A stretch of 64,000 nt of DNA from assembly GCF_009017415.1 (NCBI RefSeq), contig NC_092406.1, forward strand, positions 3,596,001 through 3,660,000, given 5' to 3'. A program made the position numbers and the translations under genes. Within the stretch, counting starts at the first letter, position 1. Every line of letters begins with the position of its first letter. The notes beneath the pieces are model-generated. The model was not told where the DNA came from. It made no database searches and worked only from the letters and a program-made list of their open reading frames with translations. Origin of the DNA: Aspergillus flavus (lineage: Eukaryota > Ascomycota > Eurotiomycetes > Eurotiales > Aspergillaceae). Of the stretch, positions 54,340-64,000 are shown piece by piece.

Positions 54340-55935
54340 ATGGTTCTATTTACTGATCTGCCAATTGAGATTCAGCATCGAATCCTGTCATTCTTGCATG
54401 CTCACCGCGATGTTGCCGCGCTCTCCATACAATGCCGCTCACTGCACGCCCTGTGCGACATGCCCATGCGCAAGAAGTACCGGCGACTGCGCATCGACAG
54501 CAAAGACAAGAGCTTGAATAAAGCATTTGGTATGCTTATGGAAATTCTCAAACGGCCCCGTTTAGGCCGGTACGTGCGTCATATCGAATGCAGCAAAGGT
54601 CCCACGTGCTATGAAGACTACACAGAGCGAACAAACTCGTTACGGGACCTTAGCGACCAGGAAAAGCAGCTGCTTCGCGCCGCGATATGTAAAGCAGGAT
54701 TCACAGGTTCAGAGACAGGTCGCATTCTCAACATGGTTATGCAAACAGAGGCCGGTGAGGAACGTCCATGGCCTCCATACTTGTAATACGCCATCCTATA
54801 TTGAGATTTTGTTGTATAACATGCTGACATTTCATATAGTCCTACTGGGAGCCGAGGCGTCTACATCTCCCAGGCCTTGACTGCGCTCTTTATCTCGGTT
54901 TCACCAGACCTAGAGTCATTGGCAACGCCACCGCCGTTCTTCAACTATACTGGCTTTTACTTGCCCGATCAAAGCCACGATTTCGAATCAGTCAACTACC
55001 CTCTGGAAAGGTTGCTTCGTCAGGTTAATTCCATGCCAAACGATATGCCATTCTTGCAGAATCTGCGAGACGTCTACGTGATTAATAGAGACCTTGATGA
55101 TGAACGTTTCTACAGGTCTATGGACTTCATGGGAGTTATGCAACTTATTCATCGTTTGCCATCTATAGAGATGATTGGCACAGATATTTTAGAAGAGGAT
55201 GAGAACGGAGCGACGAGGCTGGAGCCCAGATCATCTACCATTAGTCGATTCGCCATTCATCATTCATCGCTGGATACGTATTACCTCGCCAATGTCGTAT
55301 ACTCATGCAAGGTTCTGAAGGAGTTCCAGTACTCTATCGGGGGGAGGGACGTACCAGGCGGAAGCTATTCGAAATTCAATCCAAAGACGTTTTTCTTCAC
55401 GATCTTGCCGCACAGAGAGACCTTGGAAATATTGGATGTGGATGCGGAGTGTCATGTTACTGAATTCAGCTGGGAGGTGGTGGAATATGAGGAATTGGAT
55501 GAACGTTTTGAGGAATGGGGTGGTCGACGTGATGCGGAGCATGTTTGGACAGGGACGCCACCGGACTCATTATGGGAGCAGAGCGGATCACTACGGGAGT
55601 TTCGCGCATTGAAACGATTGAGTCTTGGGATTCACATTCTGATGTATTATGCTCAGGGTGTCAACCTAGCAAAGAAAGAGAGCTTCAGTCTGGTTGATTG
55701 CTTGCCGCCGAACCTGGAGTATCTGCTCATTCGGGGGTATGAGAAAGGTGCAAGCGAGATGCATGATGCTCAGATTGATTCGCTGGTGGCATGGAAAAAT
55801 AGTGGTCTATCCAGCCTCATAGAGATCCAGGGAATTACGGAGTGCATACCGCATGCCGAGGATGTGGACGATCCTGATGATGAAGATGCCCCACTGTGGG
55901 AACGAGAAGAGGAGTGGTCTTCCGATTCCGATTGA
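54340..55935 (+). CDS. F-box protein
   Basis: Two exons, 54340-54782 and 54840-55935, with a 57-nt intron; 512 aa. The F-box is at the N-terminus (residues 3-45: LFTDLPIEIQHRILSFLHAH followed by DVAALSIQCRSLHALCD). F-box proteins dock substrates to SCF ubiquitin ligases through Skp1. The rest is a fungal-type variable region with leucine-rich-like segments (LEYLLIRGYEKG, ALKRLSLGIHI) and a very acidic C-terminus (DVDDPDDEDAPLWEREEEW). The splice joins PWPPY to FPTGSRGVYISQALTALF in phase. The substrate is unknown; such genes are numerous and fast evolving in filamentous fungi. Confidence 0.88.
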
Positions 55936-56338
55936 CTGGCATTGAATCAAGGTAGTTTTATTTTGCATCATATCACAAGAAACCTGTCTTGTAAATCGGA
56001 GGGCGGTTTTATGTTGATGTGACATATTCAATGTAGGGTGCCACCTTCCAGATATCATTATGACTATATATCACAAGTAAATAGAATACCAATGGCGTTG
56101 ATATGTATGCATAACACTCTCCTAGCTCCGGAATGTCCCCAGATATCTATAACCTTTGCATCCATGATACCTAGAGACTAGGGCATACAAGTCATTATGA
56201 AAGTCCGTGCATTTCCCGTCTTGCCCTCCAACAACCAATCATGTTTGACCAGTGACATGCCCTCAGAAGTCTTGGCATTTGCGATGTTCCTTTTTTATAA
56301 ATTTATGATTCGAGTTATTTTCTTTCATTCTCTCCCTT
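55936..56338. other. Intergenic 0.4 kb
   Basis: 3' flank of the F-box gene and promoter of the ArsH-like gene. No gene seen. Confidence 0.5.
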
Positions 56339-57418
56339 ATGAATGCCATAAGCTTCTCAATGCGACCTCGTTTCAGTATAGCATTAGCATCCAAAACCGG
56401 TTTGACGACTTGTCCCCGGCAACCTCGACTACCACACATCAGATATACAACAATGGCGCAGCCTGTTGTTGAACCGTTTAGAACCACGGATACACTTGGA
56501 AAACTCCATTATCGAGAAGCTTTATCAATTCGTACACCTCAGTCTCTAGCTTTACCAGAGAGTGAAGATGACCCTGCTGTTCGGCAAAAGTATCGCCCAT
56601 TCATTCTGAGCAACACAGCGGAAGAAGACTGGGTCAGCGACCTGGAACTGACGACTGCCTTGAAAATGGCCGAGAATAACCTAAAGAATACGAACCAGAG
56701 GCTCAAGGTCCTGGTACTGTACGGGAGTCTACGCCAAAGATCATATTCACGGCTTGTGGCATTTGAAGCATGTCGCATCCTCTTTCGACTCGGTTGCGAT
56801 GTCCGCGTTTTCGACCCGGAGGGACTCCCAGTGAAGAACGACGTCGACCACGGTCACCCCAAGGTACAGGAACTCCGTGGCCTCAGCCAGTGGAGCGATG
56901 GACATATTTGGGTCTCACCTGAACAACACGGCAACCTTGTCAGTATCCCTTCCCCAACTCCGCTTAATCCAACGAAGCATCATTTCCACTTATATTAACT
57001 CGTGTTCCGGCGTCAGACTGCAGTCTTCAAGAACCAGATAGACTGGATCCCACTCAGTACCGGGAGCATCCGCCCAACACAGGGTCGAACACTGGCTATT
57101 GCCCAAGTTTGCGGCGGATCGCAATCATTCAATGCGGTTAATTCCTTGCGCATTCTCGGTCGCTGGATGCGGATGTTTACCATCCCAAACCAGTCCTCGA
57201 TCCCGAAGGCATATACCCAATTCCCGGATGAAGGTCAACCGGGAGACCAGAGGCTTATGCCCAGTGGTAACCGGGACCGTTTGGTGGATTGCATGGAAGA
57301 GTTTGTCAAGTACACGATCTTGATGAAACCTCATATGGACCTTTTTGGGGATCGCTACAGTGAGCGGGAAGAGAAGAGGGTGAAAGACGCGAAGTTAAAT
57401 GCAGCTGTATCCATGTAG
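56339..57418 (+). CDS. ArsH-like NADPH-dependent FMN reductase
   Basis: Two exons, 56339-56938 and 57017-57418; 333 aa from the first ATG, 295 aa from the ATG at 56453 ([14 protein letters not shown]). Flavodoxin-like fold with the FMN phosphate loop [18 protein letters not shown], then [10 protein letters not shown] and [12 protein letters not shown]. Across the intron come [35 protein letters not shown] and [14 protein letters not shown], all hallmarks of ArsH. ArsH enzymes oxidise organoarsenicals or act as NADPH:FMN/quinone/metal reductases in the cytosol. The 38-residue leader from the first ATG is basic and Ser/Arg-rich ([18 protein letters not shown]), resembling a mitochondrial presequence. 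No other ars gene is adjacent, but an MFS exporter lies tail-to-tail 271 bp away. Confidence 0.9.
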
Positions 57419-57689
57419 GATACTGATGATATGTACATTTAGACATCCCTTGTTGTATCTAGAAGCCTGTGAGTATTACCAGCCACTACAACCTCTGCAG
57501 CTGCCAACAACTGGTCTTCTCCGAATCCTTTCCTCATAAGTAGGATGTTCAAGGGTAGATCATAATACGGAGCCTAGGCTGTAGGCATCAAGTTCAATGA
57601 ATAGCTCGAATTCTTACTTAATATTCAAACTTAGTATAATAATAGATAGGCCCTAAATCATATATCCCCGTGCAAACCCCCGGCGACTG

Positions 57690-59310
57690 TTAATTTACAT
57701 CTGGAACTATGTCTTCATCGCCATGCTCATCACCTAACCTACGCTTCTGGATGGTAAGAGAGGCAATCGTCATGACACCACAAAGGGCCGTATAAAAGAT
57801 CCACATATGGCTCAAACCAGCGACAAATGCAGTGCGGTCGACCGTTCCTCCCCCGTCTTTCTCAGTCTCTGCATTTGAGTCCACCAAACGAAACTCGCCT
57901 GTTCCACTTTGCGCCACCACACCCCCGATAACCAGCGATAGAGACGTTGCTAGATTCTTCAGAAATGCGAAGGCAGCATTCCCAGCAGCTACGTTCTCTG
58001 GCTTCAACGCATTTTGAAAGGCGATCATCGGTGCCTGGAATAGTGGACCAGCGCCAATCCCAGCAATCAACTGGTAGACCACAATTTTCCATAACACTAG
58101 ACGGGGTCCAAAATCAATGAACAGGCCCGTTCCAACCGTCATGAGGGGGCATCCAATCCAGATCACTGGGCGGTATTTGCCTGTGCGTTGCACGAATAGT
58201 CCACTGCCAAGCGTCATGGCCGACAAGGGTAGCACCAGGGCAAATAAGTAAAGGCCGGACTGGATGGGACTGACGCCAAGAACTGTCTGAAAGTAGAGCG
58301 GGTTGAAGTAGCTGAAGGAGATGAAAGTGAAACTGTGGAAAAAGGCAGTAAGAAGGCAAGGGACCGTTGATCGACTGATCAGAAGGCGGAGGGGGATGAC
58401 AGGGCACTTGGCGATGGCCCACTCATAATATCCCCATATGAGTAGAATCAAAATTCCTCCAATGAGTAGGCCCAGGGTAAATGCTGAGTCCCAGCTATGC
58501 TCGTTGCCGCTCCCTGATTCGAGTCCATATAGAAAGCAGACAGTACCCCCAACTACCAGAACGGAGCCAATCCAGTCAAATGAGCGGAGGGTGGAAACAG
58601 CTGTGGTTACTGGCTCTAGATGTAGGAAGAAGAACAGAATAATCAGCGAGATGCCATCGAACGGCAGGTTAATATAAACTGCGGTGCAATCAGGTAATGC
58701 ATTAGCAAAATAGCATCTCACTAGGTTGGTAACGCAACTCACAGCACCATCGCCAGCCAATTGTCTGCGTGAATACTCCCCCTAAGATAGGACCGACACC
58801 ACTGGAGATAGCCCATACTATCCCCGTCAGTGCATAATATTTCGCCCTTTCGCGAATGGGAAATAGATCCGCAACTATTATCGTCACCATCACAATGATA
58901 CCGCCACTACCCACTCCTTGTAACACTCGTCCTCCGATCAGCATGAGAGGGGTTCTACTAAGGGCACAGACAAGGCTCCCACATAGAAACAACACATTGG
59001 CAATCATTAAAATCACCCTGCGGCCCCAGATGTCTGATATCTTGGCCCATAGTGGAGTTGTCGAAGTACTCGCCAGAGTATAGGCGCTGCCAACCCAGGT
59101 ATATTCCGATGTTGTCGCATTGAGATGGCTAGCTATGACTGGCAATGCGGGTGCAACTATAGTGGTGTCGAGTGCAGCCAGAAACAGACAGAGAAAGAGT
59201 GAGACAATCACAAGATGGGATCGAAATCGTTGTCGCCAAGGTTTGAACTGAGTGGCTGGTTGCAATCTGTTTTCCTCAACGTCATGAGTCAGTGACTTCT
59301 CTGAAGCCAT
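57690..59310 (-). CDS. MFS multidrug transporter, DHA2 (14-TMS) type
   Basis: Two exons, 58743-59310 and 57690-58678; 518 aa. Typical DHA2 family: a cytosolic N-terminus, TM1 with LDTTIVAPALPVIA (motif D1), then WVGSAYTLASTSTTPLWAKISDIWGRR (motif A) and GGRVLQGVGSGGIIV. Motif C, ALTGIVWAISSGVGPILGG, is followed by GWRWCFYINLPF across the splice, which is the classic fungal sequence. About 14 hydrophobic segments can be counted. It should export drugs, toxins or siderophores by proton antiport at the plasma membrane. The C-terminus is short and acidic. The start is the ATG at 59310 (MASEKSLTHDVEEN); upstream in-frame codons are not ATG. Substrate unknown. Confidence 0.93.
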
Positions 59311-59740
59311 GGTCGTATCAGTAATTAGACACAAAAGATATCTGTGTAGACCGAGTCTTTGGGGGGGCACGAAAATACAAAATCCACGGAGTTTCACTCA
59401 CGGGTTTTCAGCACAAGAGACCAGCAGAGCTGTAGGATAGTCAATGAAAGAAAAAACTAGTCAGCTATCTAGGCAGCGTCGCTCTATTTACAAGAACACT
59501 GCTGTTATGCGGTTAACACTTTCGGACCACGCGGCTTGGCAACGGGGCCTTCGGTCTCCCCCGAACCATGTCTCGGGTCCAATCAAATATCCCAGTTCAG
59601 GGCTACTTTACCGAAGTGGGTTGGATTCGATCGTAGCTGATAGTATCCACTGGCGATTAGTCTAAGTAGAGCCATAATAGACTAGTACCAGTCTGCCGCC
59701 GTGTACACGTTGATCAACATGGCAACTAAGCCTGCAATGG
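59311..59740. other. Upstream region of the MFS gene
   Basis: No gene. A G7 run at about 59361-59367 lies in the leader. Confidence 0.5.
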
Positions 59741-60052
59741 TTAGAGAGAAGTAGGACTTTCGGAAATAGTAGTCTCTGGTTGCTTAAGAAAGAGACCCTC
59801 GCACCCATACGAAAAGTCGTTCTTACAGCGACAGTACCCTCTAGGACCTATATCCCCTAGCTTGACCCTACCGTAGCTATAGTCTTTATCGATACCGGAA
59901 GCCTTGGATGTTTCCTTCATGGAATCGTCTCTGAGCTGTATCTCCGCCGAAGGGTACCCTACAAACGTGCAGAATATGCAATTGCTCACATGTGGTCTGT
60001 ATGTGCAGGCTACAATTAAAAACAGTAGACAGGAGAGGGGCATGACATACAT
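59741..60052 (-). CDS. Candidate small secreted Cys-rich protein
   Basis: Single frame from ATG to TAA, 103 aa. A short hydrophobic start (MYVMPLSCLLFLIVACTY) could be a signal peptide. The rest has six or seven Cys, including NCIFCTF and a terminal YCRCKNDFSYGCEGLF cluster like those of small secreted fungal proteins. The middle is charged (RDDSMKETSKASGIDKDYSY). No family recognised, no splice evidence. It may be chance. Confidence 0.4.
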   Translation of the reverse strand: MYVMPLSCLLFLIVACTYRPHVSNCIFCTFVGYPSAEIQLRDDSMKETSKASGIDKDYSYGRVKLGDIGPRGYCRCKNDFSYGCEGLFLKQPETTISESPTSL

Positions 60053-60225
60053 GGTAAGTAGATCCGATTAGAAACAATGAATCAAAGTACAGAATAAAGA
60101 CAGCTAACAGATGGCTACCTGCCTAGTCGGATCGCCAGAGAGTCATTCCACACTAACTAGAAAAGAAACTAACTATACCCAACGCACTTAGTACCTTTCC
60201 ACTGATAATACTACATATAAGACAC

Positions 60226-60609
60226 TTACAACGGAGTCTGTTGATGGAACACCATCTCCCACTGCTCGGGGCCTATCTTGCGCCACACGCTCGAACACAG
60301 CGCATCAAAGCTCTGCGAGTCCCGGTCGCTCACTCGCCGGGCTGAAACCTTATAGCAGATTAAGGCAGACTGTGCACTCCCGTCGAGGGTTCGCGTCTCG
60401 CTCTCGAGTATAGTATACGAGCTCCATGGGACGAACTCCTCACTCGCCAAGATGGAGCTGAGAGTCGGGTGAGATTCCTTGGATAGTTTCATGCCGCCTG
60501 GAAAGACCATGATGCAATCATCTGAGAGTAGGGGGATGAGAGTCGACCCTGAGATGCAGAGGGCATCCCAGGTTTTGTGCTCGAGGGCAAGAATCTCGTT
60601 GTGGTTCAT
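60226..60609 (-). CDS. NTF2-like/DUF4440-type small protein
   Basis: Single exon, 127 aa from the ATG at 60609; the frame is open upstream but without ATG. LEHKTWDALCISGSTLIPLLSDDCIMVFPGGMKLSK is the pattern of the cone-shaped NTF2-like fold (helix, then the LLxDDxxMxxP strand seen in DUF4440/SnoaL-like proteins). It is followed by WSSYTILESETRTLDGSA and SSVWRKIGPEQWEMVFHQQTP, the paired C-terminal strands. Cytosolic. Members bind small molecules or act as isomerase-like enzymes, often with unknown substrate. Confidence 0.75.
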   Translation of the reverse strand: MNHNEILALEHKTWDALCISGSTLIPLLSDDCIMVFPGGMKLSKESHPTLSSILASEEFVPWSSYTILESETRTLDGSAQSALICYKVSARRVSDRDSQSFDALCSSVWRKIGPEQWEMVFHQQTPL

Positions 60610-61028
60610 GGTAGAAGTGTGGCTGGGGATGGATGGTGCGGTGAAAGTTCGTATTCTATGAAGGAACGGGGATTGAATGGCTCTGACCAAAATAAACCGA
60701 GCATTTTCTTGCCGAAACCTTATCGTATTACATAATATAATGCTAGCAGTAGCAAAGATATATAGAGCGGAGTACACTCTCTCAATTTAGTAGTAGTAGT
60801 GGTGGTGGTGATGTAGATATCCTGAGATTAAGCCCTAAGCCCAGGGTTATGGTACCTAAAGTTGGCGTGGTTAATAGTTAATTTCAAGAGCCACAGTGCC
60901 TAGATATAGAATAAATGCTCTAGGTCTGGGAAGTGGTAACTGACTAGTTGACAATTAGATGTTTTAACTATTACAATGGGTAGATAATATAATCCTTTTC
61001 ATCCAGATGATAATTCATTATCAATAGG
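60610..61028. other. Intergenic 0.4 kb with trinucleotide repeat
   Basis: Includes (TAG)4 followed by (TGG)3 at 60788-60809. No gene. Confidence 0.5.
60788..60809. repeat. Short trinucleotide microsatellite
   Basis: Four TAG then three TGG units in tandem, upstream of the NTF2-like gene. Confidence 0.6.
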
Positions 61029-61502
61029 CTAGTGAAAGTTGGCGCGGAAGAAACGTTCAGCCGTCTGTAACTGGCGCTTCTTTTCTGGTCGACCCAACGC
61101 ATGGGCTACGATTCTTTTCAGCTCAGTGGCCGTGTTGATCTCGCTCGCCTCTTCACCAAAGTAACGGCCCCTGGTGTTCTGAGTAAAACCGAACATGAGC
61201 TTGACATCCTCCAATTCCGGGATTCCCTTAAGACATTGCACTAAAACTTCAATTGAAAGTGTAAATGTATCTAGATAACTTTCGCCCCATGCATAATATA
61301 GATGGAAAGGTATATGAACAAGGCTAGTATGAAGACAACACCTTACGAAATGAAAGGAGGATGGGAAAGAGCGATAACAGACTATATTCTACATTGTCAA
61401 TAGAAACTCCTCACTCCAACTATAAATAGCTGAATACTGGGACAATTAAACCGTAGATCTCTAGCCTTAACGTTTGAGGAGTTCAATATACTTGTACTCC
61501 AT
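61029..61502 (-). CDS. Hypothetical 101-aa protein, three exons
   Basis: Model: 61472-61502, 61347-61409 and 61029-61240; 306 coding nt. It starts MEYKYIELLKR, continues VSIDNVEYSLLSLFPILLSF and then LQCLKGIPELEDVKLMFGF. After NTRGRYFGEEASEINTATEL it ends with a very basic helix (RPEKKRQLQTAERFF). Intron 2 (106 nt) has good sites (GTAAGG...TTTTAG). Intron 1 (62 nt) has a weaker GTTAAG donor and GTGAG acceptor, but phase fits exactly and other joins run into stops. No family recognised and no signal peptide. The last exon is the most certain part. Confidence 0.5.
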
Positions 61503-61632
61503 AAATACTCTGCCAGGTAGACCTACGCACATACCACGTCGTTACTATGCACGACTGACCAATGCTACTTGCATGGCATAATATGTAGTACTTCGGAAAG
61601 ACAAAATATGTGAACCAAAGATAAGTCTAATA
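61503..61632. other. Short gap between the 101-aa gene and the HET gene
   Basis: 130 bp holding the promoter side of the small gene and the 3' flank of the HET gene. Nothing else is seen. Confidence 0.4.
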
Positions 61633-63815
61633 CTAAACAATTGTAATCGTGGAGTCCACGAACCCCTTTTCAATCTTTAGCCGACTATTAACCATCCCCA
61701 GCCGTTCATAAGCGCCTGGGACTCGAGGAGATCGTCCAATGACAATACCAGCGACATGAGTACGGGTCCTCCACAAAGCAATCATATATATTGCATGATA
61801 TGCATTGTCGCCTAGTCCGAAGTCTTCGGTCTGAAGATCTGCGTATTTGCGGCATATCGTGGGTACCACCTCGCCTGTCTCCAAGAGTCCATCTCCAGCA
61901 CATAGTCTCGTATCAGGAAAGATTCTTGTCTGATATGTCTCGTTGACCTCCCCTTCTTTTAAAGGTCTAGGTTGGACACGGTACCATCCATCATCGTAGT
62001 AAAGCTGCATTTCACAAACAGGCCCACGGAGCTGTATAAAGCCGCCTGATACTTCGCCAAACTTATTTCCCCCTTTCACATCCACCTTTGCATCGATCAG
62101 AACGGTCAGGGTCCTGGCATCTTCGGACTTTCCATGCATCTCGACCGTATCCTTCATTGCGGTGGAGGCCCAGGACCACGTAGGTGCTATGTACTCCTTG
62201 CATGGACTGCACGGGCTAGCCAGCTCCTCTATTGATCCACTCTGTATATAAAAACCACAAACGTACCATGCTAAATGGACGACAAATGAGCTTCGCCAGA
62301 GGCCAGCCAGATACTCATCACAGGTCCCTTCAGATACCATATATGCAATACCTGACATGGCTGGTAATGTATCTGAAGTGTGTGTTAAATTCCGTACCGT
62401 GTAAGCTGTAACCAACTCTGGCCATGACTCTTGCGAAGGCTTAGGCATTTTGTAGCGTTTTTTTCGATGGTTTGGATCACGAGGCAACTGACGCTCATCA
62501 CAATGAGACATCCAACACTCCCATACTACCCTGTTGGGTAGGTAGTGAATTGTACGCCTCGAAAGGAGGTCCTCTTGGAACGTCCATCCTCGATTATATA
62601 TGGTCTGTGACCAGTCTCTCGATTGAAAGTTTTTGACCCTGATCACACTTAGACCCCTTAGACCCCAGAATGGTTCGTCTGAGATACAGCGCGAGAAGAG
62701 GTATGACTTTGAACCATCCTCTTCTGTAAATTCAAACTCTGCTTTCTCCATCTGCTGCCCTCGTGCTCCGAGGATAGGTGCTTCAGGATCTGGGGCAGAA
62801 GCAGCAACAATGGTAATATGCGCGTTCTGATAAATACTAGCCATCTTCTCTGACTCAATCTCCCAGTCCTTTCGATCATCCTGGACAATGCAAAGAGAAT
62901 CGATCCAAAGATAAGACACCCCGAGACGGTTTGTTATTCGGATAGCATCTCGAAAAAGCTGCGGAAGATCAATCCAGGATATCCCATTTTGGAACGAATT
63001 GTAAAGGCCTCTGGTAAGCTTTAACGGGTTCCCATTACCCCAACAGTAGCTTAACGTCATATACGTCCCTAGTTGATCCTTTGCAGGCTCGACAAGTCTG
63101 CAAGTATGATTTTGATCACTAACCTCCAGTAGGCGACTGGGGAGCGAGACTGGATTACGTGCATCACAGTGTTCATGAGTAGTTATACAATCAGATAAAC
63201 ATTCTAGAATAAAGTCATAGACGCCTTGATCGTCGGAGTGGTCCATAATCACACTACCACCGCCAATGAATGGCACTCTAGGCCATGGTGGGCTTCCATC
63301 ATCTGTGGATAGTATTAGTGTGACTAGTGTACGGGAGATGATGAGGAATGGAACGAACCAATATCTTTGAAAACTTCGATACGTTTAGGATCATCAGTGT
63401 AGTTTAATCCCGTGATGATCAAAGGATACCCAGTTCTCGCCTCTATACTGAATTTCATATGAATCGAAGAATCACTGTGATAATGACGGATAACTTTGGC
63501 CAGGAGTTCACACAACTGACAGTCATTATTAAAATCATTTATACTATAATGCCCATCACACTGTTCTGGACACAAATGATATGCTGCGTCAGGTTGACTG
63601 TAAGATGGCAGATTGCTGCATTTTCGACATCTCTTTCTAGCTTTTACGCCGTTAGTATATATCTGAAGTTTGAATTTCAAATCACTCGCGTCTGCACGAG
63701 CCTTGTACGTACGCTTATGTTTCTCACGTCCCAGGTCATACAAGCGCCTCGAGCTATCCCTCTTGTTGAAGATTCTGTCTAGGAGTGGATATATGGCTTT
63801 TGATAACTTGTCCAT
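61633..63815 (-). CDS. HET-domain (heterokaryon incompatibility) protein
   Basis: Two exons, 63359-63815 and 61633-63302, with a 56-nt intron; 708 aa. A basic N-terminus is followed by a Cys cluster (CRKCSN ... LCPEQC ... CQLCELL, about 61-105) that may bind zinc. The HET domain (about 233-385) has its three blocks: YMTLSYCWG (234-242), YLWIDSLCIVQDD (283-295) with KMASIYQNAHITIVAA, and later RGWTFQEDLLSRR with the TWSWAS motif downstream. HET proteins trigger cell death or growth arrest after fusion of unl­ike strains and act as fungal immune effectors. The C-terminal 200 residues are a typical beta-rich HET tail. No NACHT or repeat partner is fused. It looks intact. Confidence 0.92.
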
Positions 63816-64000
63816 GGCGGTAGTATTGGAAGGTGGGGAAGAGGTGCTTGTTCCATAAGAGCACGAAGATATGATGAACAGAAAACCAAGAAAGTGGGTC
63901 AGTCTATCATATTTAGAAGGATCCAGCTTACGAAATGTCTAGGCTGACATTTACTCCTTCCTCTTTAATCGACGGTTGCCTCGCCTGACCTGCGTGATGA
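63816..64000. other. Right-edge upstream DNA of the HET gene
   Basis: Promoter side of the HET gene; nothing else is seen before the window ends. Confidence 0.5.

Noticed and set aside
1..64000. CRISPR arrays, bacterial operons, ribosome binding sites
   Set aside because: Introns, tRNA introns and gene families show nuclear fungal DNA; no spaced direct repeats of CRISPR type were seen.

Overview
The window looks like nuclear DNA of a filamentous ascomycete, most likely Eurotiales (Aspergillus/Penicillium type). The evidence is many short GT-AG introns of about 42-110 nt, a bifunctional tryptophan synthase, a self-sufficient CYP505 P450-reductase, a HET-domain gene, Crh, GH92 and GH43 enzymes, and two tRNA genes with short introns after position 37. 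Genus is inference. Exon boundaries were worked out by hand from splice sites, reading phase and known family motifs. Every joined model has a coding length divisible by three.

Layout. 0-9.4 kb: eIF3 subunit k (-), diverging from a secreted GH92 alpha-mannosidase (+); a small one-span membrane protein (+); a Crh-type GH16 transglycosylase (+). 10-18 kb: a family III CoA-transferase (-) diverging from CYP505 (+), then a secreted P/G/S/F-rich and His-rich protein with two Kex2-type sites (-). 18-21.3 kb is gene-poor and ends at tRNA-Asp(GUC). 21.9-30.4 kb: tryptophan synthase (-), with a perfect Gcn4/CpcA-type site in its promoter; a PIG-L de-N-acetylase (+); a GT32 inositol-phosphoceramide mannosyltransferase (-); a flavin monooxygenase (+). 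30.4-37 kb is sparse and accessory-like: a 130-aa orphan, a small secreted 4-Cys protein and a CxxC/CxxC protein with unresolved 5' end. 37-45 kb: an HSL-type hydrolase, an SDR, a GH43 enzyme with a C-terminal membrane hairpin, a tiny membrane protein and a glyoxalase-like protein. 45.3-52 kb holds debris and orphans: a GNAT stub, a WD40-only propeller, an orphan with half a C2H2 finger, a frameshifted gene remnant, tRNA-Lys(UUU), an ankyrin pseudogene and a three-exon small secreted protein. 52.7-64 kb: Pex11-like, F-box, ArsH-like flavoprotein, MFS drug transporter, two small orphans, an NTF2-like protein and a HET-domain protein.

How the genes work together. I see no PKS/NRPS/terpene backbone and no coherent metabolite cluster. 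Housekeeping genes (eIF3k, trpB, GT32, PIG-L, Pex11, tRNAs) are interleaved with secreted or wall enzymes (GH92, GH16 Crh, GH43) and accessory genes. The only pair that suggests a shared pathway is the divergent CoA-transferase/CYP505 pair (fatty acyl metabolism, inference). The least described items are the Kex2-site repeat protein (17.0-17.9 kb), two short spliced genes whose exons are too short to stand out as open frames (50.7-51.1 kb and 61.0-61.5 kb), and the membrane-anchored GH43.
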